This document shows, one piece after another, positions 52,586-61,069 of a DNA stretch of 64,000 bases. Every line of letters begins with the position of its first letter. Position 1 is the first letter of the stretch. This stretch comes from Sneathiella chungangensis (lineage in GTDB: Bacteria > Pseudomonadota > Alphaproteobacteria > Sneathiellales > Sneathiellaceae). The DNA is taken from assembly GCF_009882935.1 (NCBI RefSeq), contig NZ_WTVA01000014.1, positions 1 through 64,000 of the forward strand. The letters run 5' to 3'. The position numbers and the translations under genes were made by a program. The notes under the pieces are model-generated. The model saw nothing but the letters and a program-made list of their open reading frames with translations. It ran no database searches and had not been told where the DNA came from.

Positions 52586-53422
52586 TTAACTGGCTGCTGC
52601 CATCAGGCCGCCCTTGACGGAGGTATAAACGCCGCGCTGTCCGTCGACTGGTTTAAAGCTGTCGCAGATACCGAGAACGGTCTCGGCGCCGCCGAGGAAC
52701 AACGCCCCGTCTTCCGCCAGAATGTTATGCACCTGATCGAGCACCTTGCCTTTTGTCGGCTGGTCGAAATAGATCAATACGTTGCGGCAGAAAACAACAT
52801 CGAACTGCCCCATGCCTCCAAGGTCCTCAAGAAGGTTTTTGGGCGCAAATTTCACCATCGCGCGGATCGAGCTGTCGATCTGCCACATCTCGCCGACCTG
52901 CTGGAAATGTTTCATCAGCAGTTGAATTGGCAGGCCGCGCTGTACCTCAAACTGGGAATACAGCCCCGCCTTCGCCTTCTCGAGCACTTCTGTAGAGATG
53001 TCGGTTGCCAGAATTTCGACACGCCAGCCGGCCATTTTGGCCGCCTCTTCCTTGAGCAGCATGGCGATTGAGTAAGGTTCCTGCCCAGTCGAACAGGCCG
53101 CAGTCCAGATCCGAAGGGATTTCTTGGCCGCGCGCGCTTTCAGAAGCTGCGGCAGCACCACATCACGGAAAATATCAAACGGCTTCGTATCACGGAAGAA
53201 GAATGTCTCATTTGTCGTCATCGCTTCGGTGATTTCGTTGAGCAACCGCTCGTCCTGCGTGCGGCGCACTTCGTCGGCAAGCGCCTCCAGACTCTCAAGT
53301 CCGCGACGGCGGGCCAATGGCACCAGTCGGCTTTCGAGCAGATAAACTTTTTCCTCGGTCAGAACGAGACCGGAACGCGACTTGACGATTTCTCCGAAAA
53401 GCTGGAAGTCCTGGCTGTTCAT
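52586..53422 (-). CDS. cheR: Chemotaxis protein methyltransferase CheR
   Basis: 278-residue SAM-dependent methyltransferase that methylates chemoreceptor glutamates. N-domain FGEIVKSRSGLVLTEEKVYLLESRLVPLARR; MTTNETFFFRD motif; SAM site LRIWTAACSTGQEPYSIAMLL; ILATDIS and FDVVFCRNVLIYFD. The start at MNSQDF overlaps the cheB stop by 4 bp (ATGA). Last gene of the cheA-cheW-cheY-cheB-cheR run. Confidence 0.96.
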   Translation of the reverse strand: MNSQDFQLFGEIVKSRSGLVLTEEKVYLLESRLVPLARRRGLESLEALADEVRRTQDERLLNEITEAMTTNETFFFRDTKPFDIFRDVVLPQLLKARAAKKSLRIWTAACSTGQEPYSIAMLLKEEAAKMAGWRVEILATDISTEVLEKAKAGLYSQFEVQRGLPIQLLMKHFQQVGEMWQIDSSIRAMVKFAPKNLLEDLGGMGQFDVVFCRNVLIYFDQPTKGKVLDQVHNILAEDGALFLGGAETVLGICDSFKPVDGQRGVYTSVKGGLMAAAS

Positions 53423-54585
53423 GCGGGCCTCCCCATAATTACATTTTCGATCGCGCCGGTAATGTCCTGCAAGGGCAACACCTTGTTGCACAGGCCTGCG
53501 GACGCAACCGCCCCCGGCATTCCCCAAACCACACTTGTTTCTTCATCCTGACCAATCACCACTGCTCCTGACTCCGCAAGTTTTCTGCATCCATCCAGCC
53601 CATCATGCCCCATACCCGTCAGTATCACTGTCAACACATGCGCGCCGAAGACGGCCTGCAGGCTTCGCAGCATAGGATCAACGGAAGGGCGGCAATAATT
53701 CTCCGGCGGTTCCTGATTAAGCCTAATAACAGGCACCGCGCCTTCATTAACAACAGTCATATGCCAATCACCAGGTGCGACATAGACACGATTATCAAGA
53801 ACTTTTTCGCCATCTTTCGCTTCCATACAGTCCTTGTCATATATCTTGTTCAGATGCTCAGCCAGGATAGCCGTAAAAGTTCCCGGCATATGCTGCGTGA
53901 TAAAAACTGGCAGGGTCGTTTTTCCTTTAAGCGCCTCGAACAGCTTGAAAAGCGCCTGTGGCCCCCCGGTGGAGGCGCCGATGGCGATCACCTTGGGCGA
54001 CGGAATTGTCTTGAAGGGGCGCAGGACAATGGGAGCTTTCGCGCCGATGACCACCCGCGGCTTACGTTCCGTTTGGACCGGCTTCAAGGCCGGACGGGCG
54101 GCAACCTTACCGGCGGCCCGATCCCGCGTTCGCCGCGTCGCGCCAAGGGCCTTGATTTTCTCAACCAGTCCTCGCTGGAAAATTTCCTTCTCGTCCACGA
54201 CGCGCGTCGATTCCGGTTTGGCGATGTAATCTGCGGCGCCCATGGAAAGCGCCTTCAAGCTGACATCGGCATTTCGCCGCGTCAGGGTGGATGCCATAAT
54301 TATCTGTACATCGGGATCCAGCTTGACCAATCTCGGCAAGGCCGTCAGCCCGTCCATTTCAGGCATTTCGATATCGAGGATAACCAGCTCCGGTCGCGCG
54401 CGTTCGAACTCCCGCAGCGCCATGACGCCATTGCTGGCGATTGCAACAACCTCAATCTCTTTTTCCGCCTCCAACCATCTGGAGAGGAAGCCGCGGATAA
54501 CCGCGGAATCATCGACGATCATCACCCTGTAGGGATTGCTGACCGCCCTTTCCGGCCGTGTCACTATGGTATCAGCCTGGATCAC
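53419..54585 (-). CDS. cheB: Chemotaxis protein-glutamate methylesterase CheB
   Basis: 388-residue receiver-effector fusion. Receiver with Asp71 (LVILDIEMPEMDG) and catalytic domain with the Ser-His-Asp triad in IGASTGGPQAL, VFITQHMPGTFT and TGMGHDGLDG. It has an N-terminal extension of about 18 residues and a long basic linker. GTG start 54585 with AGGAG upstream, one base after the cheY stop. Confidence 0.96.
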   Translation of the reverse strand: MIQADTIVTRPERAVSNPYRVMIVDDSAVIRGFLSRWLEAEKEIEVVAIASNGVMALREFERARPELVILDIEMPEMDGLTALPRLVKLDPDVQIIMASTLTRRNADVSLKALSMGAADYIAKPESTRVVDEKEIFQRGLVEKIKALGATRRTRDRAAGKVAARPALKPVQTERKPRVVIGAKAPIVLRPFKTIPSPKVIAIGASTGGPQALFKLFEALKGKTTLPVFITQHMPGTFTAILAEHLNKIYDKDCMEAKDGEKVLDNRVYVAPGDWHMTVVNEGAVPVIRLNQEPPENYCRPSVDPMLRSLQAVFGAHVLTVILTGMGHDGLDGCRKLAESGAVVIGQDEETSVVWGMPGAVASAGLCNKVLPLQDITGAIENVIMGRPA

Positions 54586-54951
54586 CTAGAGAACTCCTAC
54601 CTGAGAGAATTTGGCCTCGATAATCGCCCTGTCGAAGGGTTTCATAATATATTCGTTGGCGCCCGCAGAAATCGCTTCACGGATATGCGCCATATCATTT
54701 TCCGTCGTGCAGAAGATAACGACCGGCTGGTCGCCATTTTCCGAGCTGCGAAGAGTCCTGAGAAAGTCAATTCCGTTCATTACCGGCATATTCCAGTCGA
54801 GCAAGATGACGTCGGGCATCTTCTCCTGACAGGTCGTCAATGCTCCCTTTCCATCTTCGGCTTCCAGAATTCCAAAGCTCAGATCCTCCAATATCCGCCG
54901 GGCAACCATGCGGACGACTTTGGAATCATCAACAATCAGACATGATGGCAT
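54586..54951 (-). CDS. cheY: Chemotaxis response regulator CheY
   Basis: 121-residue stand-alone receiver. Asp8-Asp9, phospho-acceptor Asp52 (DVILLDWNMPVMNG), Thr in FCTTEND and Lys in IMKPFD complete the active site. It lies between cheW and cheB. It probably binds FliM when phosphorylated by CheA, though some alphaproteobacterial CheY-like proteins act as phosphate sinks. Confidence 0.94.
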   Translation of the reverse strand: MPSCLIVDDSKVVRMVARRILEDLSFGILEAEDGKGALTTCQEKMPDVILLDWNMPVMNGIDFLRTLRSSENGDQPVVIFCTTENDMAHIREAISAGANEYIMKPFDRAIIEAKFSQVGVL

Positions 54952-54970
54952 TAAACTTCTCCGTTTTTTC

Positions 54971-55426
54971 TTATGCTGCGATGGTTGAATTGCCAGCGAA
55001 ATCCAGCAAGCGTTCTATCTGCAGAACCACTAGCAGCTTTTTCTCGAGGCGATAGACGCCGCCGGATATTTCCTTCCAGCAGGAATCCAGGGTTACGGGC
55101 GTCGGTTGTAACTCATTCATATCGAGGCTGAGCACCTCTCCCACATTATCGATCATGAGGCTATACGGTTCCCCCTGATGCTCAACGACGATGCTCATGC
55201 CGTCTTCGTCATTTTCTAGCTCCGGAAGCCCAAGCCGTTTGCGCACGTCGATGGCGGTTACAATGCGTCCGCGCAGGTTAAGCGCGCCGGCAACTTCCGC
55301 CGGTGCAAGTGGAATTTTCGTCAGTTTGAGACCGCGAAGAACGTCATGGACCTCAAGTACCGGAATTCCGAAAAGCTGATCCGCGATCAAAATCGTTACA
55401 TAATCTTGCATGTTGCTGGGCGTCAT
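54971..55426 (-). CDS. cheW: Chemotaxis coupling protein CheW
   Basis: 151-residue SH3-like coupling protein that links chemoreceptors to CheA: YVTILIADQLFGIPVLEVHDVLRGLKLTKIPLAPAEVAGALNLRGRIVTAIDVRKRLGL and SLMIDNVGEVLSL are typical. Its start overlaps the cheA stop by 4 bp (ATGA). Confidence 0.94.
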   Translation of the reverse strand: MTPSNMQDYVTILIADQLFGIPVLEVHDVLRGLKLTKIPLAPAEVAGALNLRGRIVTAIDVRKRLGLPELENDEDGMSIVVEHQGEPYSLMIDNVGEVLSLDMNELQPTPVTLDSCWKEISGGVYRLEKKLLVVLQIERLLDFAGNSTIAA

Positions 55427-58152
55427 TTTGAACTTCCACTTGCTTTAAGGGTCTGCGTCAGCGCGGACATCAAAGAGTCCCGATCGAATTTAGCGACATA
55501 GTCAGAGAAGCCCACGGCGCGGCCACGATCAAAATCATCCGGGGACGTGTGGGACGAGAGCGCGACAATCGGAGTTTCATTCCACCGGTCATCGCCTTTG
55601 ATCTCCTCCGCGAAGGTGAACCCGTCCATTCCCGGCATCTCGATATCGCTGATGATGATGTCGAAATTCTCACCGGAATCCCTCTTCTTCAATGCATCGA
55701 CACCATTTTCCGCCGTTGATACGTCATATCCGGCGGTTTTCAGGAGCGGGACAAGCATATTTCGGAAAAAGGGGCTGTCGTCGACTAGAAGGATTTTCTG
55801 TTTGTCGCTGCCCTGACCGAAAGGTCGGGTTTCGTTGCCGCCGAACCAGTTGCCGAAACATTTCTGCAGACAGTACCCGACATCGACGATATCGGTCGCC
55901 TTACCACGGATGACGGCGCTGCCGACGAAGCCGTCCCGCTCCGAAATCATTTCAACATCGAGATAGTCTTCAACGATATCGACAATCTCATCTACAACGA
56001 GGCCCATCGTGCGGTCGTGATCGCTGAACACAAGTACCGGCTGGCGGCCTTCTTCAACGATCGTGACGTTGTCATCGATGGTCGTCAGTGGCATAAGCTG
56101 GCCACGATACTGGACCACTTTCTTGCCGTTTGCTTCTTCAATGGACGCGACATCAATTTCTTCAAGACGGGCGACAAGCGAGAGCGGCACGGCTTTGGGA
56201 TCCTTGCCACCGGCCCGGAAGACGAGAAGCGCAATTTTGTCTTCCTGCTTGAGTGTCTGGTTGGTCTCCTCTTTTTCCCGGCTGCTATCGGAGTTCACGA
56301 CCGCATCGCCGGAGACGGCGGCTATACCGTTCGGATCGAGGATCATGATCACACTTCCGTCGCCCAGGATAGTGTTGCCTGAGAAAATCGAGAGATTCTT
56401 GAGTATTGGCGCAATGGGCTTAACGACGATTTCCTCGGTATCAAATACCCGGTCGACAACGATGCCAAAGACAAAGCTGGCCACCTGGATGACAACAATA
56501 AACTCCTCGGCGCCCTTTACTTCACTCTGGTCGGCCACTTCGTCGGCCGCCGTCTCAAGCCGCATGATTTCATTCAGATGAACCAGTGGCAGCAGATGAT
56601 CGCGCAGGCGCAGAACCGGAGAATCGTTGATCATCTCAATTGTATGATCGCTGCTGTTGTTCGTTGATGCCCGAACCAGCTCGAGAACACTGGTCTGCGG
56701 GATTGCGAAGCGCTCGCCGCAACATTCGACAATCAGCGCTGATACGATCGCAAGGGTAAGCGGAATCTTGATTGTGAACGTCGAGCCGTGCCCCTCTTCA
56801 GAGGTAAGCGCAATCGTGCCGCCGATCTTTTCGATGTTCGACCGGACAACATCCATACCGACGCCGCGCCCGGAAACATTTGTGATCTTCTCAGCGGTCG
56901 AGAAACCGGCACGCATGATGAAGTTCTGGATCTGCTGCTTGCTCATCCCTTCAAGTTCGGATTCACTCGCAAGGCCATTCTCGATGACCTTCTTCTTGAT
57001 TTTCTCACTGTTAAGGCCACGGCCGTCATCGGATATCTTGATGATGATGTGGCCGCCCTCGTGAAACGCCTCAAGAATGATCTTGCCGGTTTCCGGCTTG
57101 CCTGACGCGGTGCGGTCCTTCGGCATTTCCAGCCCATGGTCGGCCGAATTGCGAACCATATGAGTAAGCGGGTCCTTAATCAGCTCAAGGACCTGCCGGT
57201 CGAGTTCCGTCTCCGCGCCATGCATGACCAGGTCAATTTTCTTGCCCAGTTCATGGCCGAGATCACGAACGATACGCGGTAGTTTCGACCATGCATTACC
57301 GATCGGCTGCATGCGGGTTTTCATCAACCCTTCCTGCAGTTCCGTCGTTACGTGGCTGAGCCGCTGCAAGGGGACAGTAAACTCGTTGTCGTCCATCCCG
57401 CGGACCATCTGAAGGAGCTGGTTTCGGGTCAGGACAAGTTCACTGACCATTGTCATCAGATTTTCCAGCATCTGCACGTTCACGCGAATACTCTGATTGG
57501 CGATGCTCGATTCCTTCGCCGCGCGCTCGGCTGCCGGCTTTGCCGTTTCCGATGCATCGTCTTCTTTCTTTTCAACCGCGGGCTCCGGCAATTCGTCCGG
57601 TCCTTCGGCGGCCTGGAAAGCGGCTTCAAGTTCTTCAAGAGATACTTCGCCAGGACGCAGCTCTTCATCCGGCCCTTCAGCAGCCTGGAATGCGGCTTCC
57701 AATTCTTCTTCGGATACCTTCCCCGCAGGAATATCTTCTTCTGTTTTCGCAACAGGCGCTGCCTCGGCGGAAGAGGTTCCGAAGGCAACATCATTTAGGC
57801 GGGCGATCAGGTCGGCATCGTTACCGGCCGGTTCTTCTTCCGTCTCTTCGATCGTCGCCAGAATATCCTTGATGACATCCATGGCTTCCAGGATGATCGT
57901 CACGACGTCGGCAGTCACCGTCAGTTCCTTGTCGCGGATCTTGCCAAGGACGTTTTCGCCGGCATGCGCGACCGCCTCGAGCCGCGGAAGACCGAGAAAG
58001 CCGCAAGTGCCCTTTATCGTATGAACAAGGCGAAAAATATTGTCGATTTGGCTTTCGTCGCTCGGATCCTGCTCCAGAACAACGAGAGACGCGTCAACTA
58101 TGCCTATGCTTTCGTTGGTTTCCGTAAGAAATTCACTTAGAAGATCGTCCAT
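55423..58152 (-). CDS. cheA: Chemotaxis histidine kinase CheA with C-terminal receiver
   Basis: 909-residue hybrid CheA. HPt domain with His44 (FRLVHTIKGTCGFLG), an acidic linker with two near-identical 24-residue repeats (residues 144-191), dimerisation P3 (IRVNVQMLENLMTMVSELVLTRNQLLQMV), ATPase P4 (HMVRNSADHGLE, ISDDGRGLN, GRGVGMDVVRSNI), CheW-like P5, a further CheW-like segment (about 650-770), and a receiver domain at the end (ILLVDDSPFFRNM ... DIIISDIEMPGMDGF). A typical P2 is not obvious. The ATG at 58152 after GCGGGGAA is preferred to GTG 58164. Confidence 0.94.
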   Translation of the reverse strand: MDDLLSEFLTETNESIGIVDASLVVLEQDPSDESQIDNIFRLVHTIKGTCGFLGLPRLEAVAHAGENVLGKIRDKELTVTADVVTIILEAMDVIKDILATIEETEEEPAGNDADLIARLNDVAFGTSSAEAAPVAKTEEDIPAGKVSEEELEAAFQAAEGPDEELRPGEVSLEELEAAFQAAEGPDELPEPAVEKKEDDASETAKPAAERAAKESSIANQSIRVNVQMLENLMTMVSELVLTRNQLLQMVRGMDDNEFTVPLQRLSHVTTELQEGLMKTRMQPIGNAWSKLPRIVRDLGHELGKKIDLVMHGAETELDRQVLELIKDPLTHMVRNSADHGLEMPKDRTASGKPETGKIILEAFHEGGHIIIKISDDGRGLNSEKIKKKVIENGLASESELEGMSKQQIQNFIMRAGFSTAEKITNVSGRGVGMDVVRSNIEKIGGTIALTSEEGHGSTFTIKIPLTLAIVSALIVECCGERFAIPQTSVLELVRASTNNSSDHTIEMINDSPVLRLRDHLLPLVHLNEIMRLETAADEVADQSEVKGAEEFIVVIQVASFVFGIVVDRVFDTEEIVVKPIAPILKNLSIFSGNTILGDGSVIMILDPNGIAAVSGDAVVNSDSSREKEETNQTLKQEDKIALLVFRAGGKDPKAVPLSLVARLEEIDVASIEEANGKKVVQYRGQLMPLTTIDDNVTIVEEGRQPVLVFSDHDRTMGLVVDEIVDIVEDYLDVEMISERDGFVGSAVIRGKATDIVDVGYCLQKCFGNWFGGNETRPFGQGSDKQKILLVDDSPFFRNMLVPLLKTAGYDVSTAENGVDALKKRDSGENFDIIISDIEMPGMDGFTFAEEIKGDDRWNETPIVALSSHTSPDDFDRGRAVGFSDYVAKFDRDSLMSALTQTLKASGSSK
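57580..57723 (-). repeat. Two 72-bp tandem repeats inside cheA
   Basis: Two copies of a 24-residue acidic unit, GKVSEEELEAAFQAAEGPDE and GEVSLEELEAAFQAAEGPDE plus four linker residues each, at 57652-57723 and 57580-57651. DNA is also very similar, so duplication is recent or actively kept. Confidence 0.85.
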
Positions 58153-58237
58153 TTCCCCGCGCACTTTCAGTATCTTTAGATGAGATTCAGGAAGGCAATA
58201 TCCCTGAAATTTTCAGATACAGAATGCAGGATATAGG

Positions 58238-58252
58238 TTAACAAGCGGTTAC
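58238..58252. promoter_or_regulatory. CtrA-like box upstream of cheA
   Basis: TTAACAAGCGGTTAC matches TTAA-N7-TTAA with one mismatch, in the 227-bp gap between chpT and cheA, about 90 bp upstream of the cheA start. The gap is AT-rich with no gene. A cheA promoter under CtrA control would be consistent. Confidence 0.5.
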
Positions 58253-58379
58253 GGATTACGCGGTTTAAGCCGTTTTTTTTAGCCTAAAATCACAATTTCT
58301 AAAATTTTAAATATCGATATTCAATGCAGGAATAATCAATTAAATAGGGATTCAAAATTAAATCAATTTCAATTCTGGA

Positions 58380-59018
58380 TTATTTTGAGCGCACGGCGAG
58401 GACGACCCGGTTTTCTTCCACCTCCCGAATTTCGAGAGCCGCATCATTGTTTGCACAAAGCGCCATTAGATACTGCACGCCAACATTCTGCGCCGTCAGT
58501 GCTTCCTCGCTATATCCATTCTGGAGTATTTCTGTGACATCCTCTCGCAGCACGGCACGCGGTCCTTCTGCGCGAAAAACGAAGGTCCAGCCTGTGTCCG
58601 ATATATCACCCGCCACCGTAATCTCCCCCCCACGCGGAAGCGCGCCGGCGGCAACAACAAGCAGGTTACAGAGTATCTTGATAACGTCTTTTGGCAGAAG
58701 TTCCGCGCCGCCCGCACTGTCCGGCCAATCCAGCCTGACTTTCCCATAGGACATCAGATCTCGGCTGAGGCTTCGTGCGTCCCGAATGGACACTTCCTGA
58801 CCCATGCCGCCTGCGAGCCCGAACGCGAGACGATAGAATTGCAGCCGCGCCGAAGCCTCACCTGCACTTTCGCTGACAAGCTTCAGCGCCTCGGCGCGCA
58901 TATCCTCATTGCCATCATCGCTGACGAGTTCTATACCGTTACAAACCGCGCCGATGGGACCGATAACATCATGGCAGAGTTTAGAGCTCATCATCGAGGC
59001 AAGTTTCAGGTCAATCAT
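58380..59018 (-). CDS. chpT: Histidine phosphotransferase ChpT
   Basis: 212-residue phosphotransferase that passes phosphate from CckA to CtrA and CpdR. The N-terminal helical hairpin has His16 (ASMMSSKLCHDVIGPIGAVCNGIELV); the C-terminal part is a degenerate ATPase-like fold (LPKDVIKILCNLLVVAAGALPRGGEITV). GGAGAGAAG precedes the ATG at 59018; a 41-residue longer frame lacks support. It lies upstream of cheA on the same strand and may be part of one message with the chemotaxis genes. Confidence 0.93.
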   Translation of the reverse strand: MIDLKLASMMSSKLCHDVIGPIGAVCNGIELVSDDGNEDMRAEALKLVSESAGEASARLQFYRLAFGLAGGMGQEVSIRDARSLSRDLMSYGKVRLDWPDSAGGAELLPKDVIKILCNLLVVAAGALPRGGEITVAGDISDTGWTFVFRAEGPRAVLREDVTEILQNGYSEEALTAQNVGVQYLMALCANNDAALEIREVEENRVVLAVRSK

Positions 59019-59139
59019 CTTCTCTCCAAAATCCGCGGTTTGCGGTACGCTACAAAAATGGAACAACCTTTGTCGGATGCACAACAATTTGATAGAGTGA
59101 ATATGCAACAATCTTGTCTGCCATGTTAAGAGAAAAATC

Positions 59140-59343
59140 ATGCTAGCTCGGTTTTCACCCGGTCAGTATGTCCGTCATCCGCAGGAGCCGGACTGGGGCA
59201 TCGGACAGGTTCAGTCGTCGGTCGCGGACCGCGTCACGGTGAATTTTACGCATGCCGGCAAGCAAATGATAATCGTCAGCGTGGTTGATCTCGTGGTCAT
59301 AAGCGACGAAGAGGCGCAGCGGGATCAAGATCGCCGGAATTAG
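59140..59343 (+). CDS. DUF3553 small protein
   Basis: 67-residue protein with the DUF3553 pattern: F-x-P-G-x-x-V-R-H-P ... D-W-G-I-G-Q-V-Q, then VTVNFTHAGKQMI. The fold resembles a small SH3-like barrel of the kind found in CarD-like or UvrD C-terminal domains, which bind RNA polymerase or DNA repair partners. Its function is unknown. It is divergent from chpT and 17 bp before the formate dehydrogenase genes. Confidence 0.8.
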   Translation: MLARFSPGQYVRHPQEPDWGIGQVQSSVADRVTVNFTHAGKQMIIVSVVDLVVISDEEAQRDQDRRN

Positions 59344-59359
59344 GCTGGAGGACCATAGG

Positions 59360-61069
59360 ATGTCAGCAGGGAAAACGCTATTTGCTGTTCCAAAAGCGCC
59401 AGGCAAGGGTGGGCGCAGGGCGCGCTACCAGAAAAAAGGACGTCAGGTCGATCCGGCCGCCGCACGGGAAATCACGGCCTTACTGGGGGACCGATCCCGG
59501 CAAAAGGATCTGTTGATCGAGCATTTGCACCTTATCCAGGATACATACGGATATTTATCCGCCCCGCATCTGACCGCCCTTGCCGCTGAAATGCGGATGG
59601 CCTTGGCGGAAGTCTATGAAGTGGCGACTTTTTATCACAATTTCACAGTTGTGAAGGAAGGCGACGCAGCCCCGGCGGCAATAACCATCAAGGTCTGCGA
59701 TAGCCTGAGTTGCGAATTGGCCGGTGCAATGAAGCTGAAACAGGAACTGGCGGGAAAATATGGCGCCACCGTCCATGTCACTCACGGCGCCTGCATGGGC
59801 CGCTGCGCGGAAGCGCCAGTTGTTCGCCTCAAGGATCACTATGTCGGTGATGCGACCGTCGGCGCCGTAGATGACATGATTGAAGCCGTAAAGAAAGACG
59901 CCCCTGTTCCTATCCCTGACTATACATCGTTTGATGACTACAAGGCGGCCGGGGGTTTTGCCGTCCATGCCAGACTGCGCGCCGGCGATCTGGTCTCCGA
60001 TACAATCATCGACGCATTGAACGAGGGTAGTCATCGCGGGCTTGGTGGCGCAGGCTTTCCGCACGCCCTAAAGCTCAACTCCGTGTTATCGGTTCCGAGC
60101 CCGCGCTATATGGCGGTCAATGCCGATGAGAGCGAACCGGGCACTTTCAAGGATCGGTATTTCATGAACAGAAATCCCTACCAGTTTCTGGAAGGGATGC
60201 TGATTGCGGCGGAAATCGTCGAAGCAGAGAAAATTTATATTTTCCTTCGCGATGAATATCCTGAAACGGCGAGAATTCTTGCTGACGCCATCGAAAAACT
60301 GAAAATCGAAAAGCTCGATGGCGGCCGGCAAATCTTTCTTCGTCGGGGTGCTGGCGCCTATATCTGCGGCGAGGAAAGCGCGATGCTGGAAAGCATCGAG
60401 GGCAAGCGAGGGCTCCCCCGTCACAAGCCGCCCTTCCCGGCTCATGTCGGGCTTTTTGGACAGCCAACCCTCATCAATAATGTCGAAACCCTTTACTGGC
60501 TGCCGGAGATTATCCACAAAGGACCGGAATGGTTCAAAAAAGGCGGTCGTCACGGGAGCAAGGGCTTCAGAAGTTTCTCCCTTTCGGGTCACGTGAAGAA
60601 ACCGGGCGTTTATATCACGCCTGCCGGGATTACTGCCCAGGAACTGATCGACGAGTTTGGCGGCGGCATGAAAGACGGCCATAAATTCCGCGCGTATCTG
60701 CCGGGCGGCGCGTCCGGTGGACTGCTCCCCGCGTCGATGGCGGATATCCCGCTTGATTTCGGCACGCTCGAGAAGCATGGCTGTTTCATCGGCTCGGCTG
60801 CCGTCATTGTCATTTCGGACAAGAATGACCTCAAAATGGTCGCCCGCAACCTGATGCGCTTCTTCGAAGATGAAAGCTGCGGTCAATGTACCCCCTGCCG
60901 GGCAGGCACGGAGAAAGCGCTCAAGCTGATGGAGGCGGAGCATTGGGATCGTGAATTGCTGACCGAGCTCAGTACGGTGATGCGCGATGCCTCGATCTGC
61001 GGTCTTGGTCAGGCAGCGCCCAATGGCCTGATGTCGATCCTCAAACATTTTCCGGAGGAGGTGCAATGA
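59360..61069 (+). CDS. NAD-dependent formate dehydrogenase beta subunit (NuoE-NuoF fusion)
   Basis: 569-residue NADH-side subunit. Residues about 30-185 are NuoE-like with a [2Fe-2S] site (KVCDSLSCELAG ... HGACMGRCAEAP). From about 215 it is NuoF-like: FMN site RGLGGAGFPHALKL, NAD-binding region GAGAYICGEESAMLESIEGKRGLPRHKPP, and the [4Fe-4S] ligands SCGQCTPCRAGTEKAL with SICGLGQAAPN. This fused form is that of the soluble formate dehydrogenase FDH1 of Methylobacterium. CTGGAGGACCATAGG gives the start. It overlaps the alpha gene by 4 bp. Confidence 0.93.
   Translation: MSAGKTLFAVPKAPGKGGRRARYQKKGRQVDPAAAREITALLGDRSRQKDLLIEHLHLIQDTYGYLSAPHLTALAAEMRMALAEVYEVATFYHNFTVVKEGDAAPAAITIKVCDSLSCELAGAMKLKQELAGKYGATVHVTHGACMGRCAEAPVVRLKDHYVGDATVGAVDDMIEAVKKDAPVPIPDYTSFDDYKAAGGFAVHARLRAGDLVSDTIIDALNEGSHRGLGGAGFPHALKLNSVLSVPSPRYMAVNADESEPGTFKDRYFMNRNPYQFLEGMLIAAEIVEAEKIYIFLRDEYPETARILADAIEKLKIEKLDGGRQIFLRRGAGAYICGEESAMLESIEGKRGLPRHKPPFPAHVGLFGQPTLINNVETLYWLPEIIHKGPEWFKKGGRHGSKGFRSFSLSGHVKKPGVYITPAGITAQELIDEFGGGMKDGHKFRAYLPGGASGGLLPASMADIPLDFGTLEKHGCFIGSAAVIVISDKNDLKMVARNLMRFFEDESCGQCTPCRAGTEKALKLMEAEHWDRELLTELSTVMRDASICGLGQAAPNGLMSILKHFPEEVQ

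Noticed and set aside
53605-54945. 446-codon open frame on the plus strand
   Set aside because: Antisense to cheB and cheY; spurious translation.
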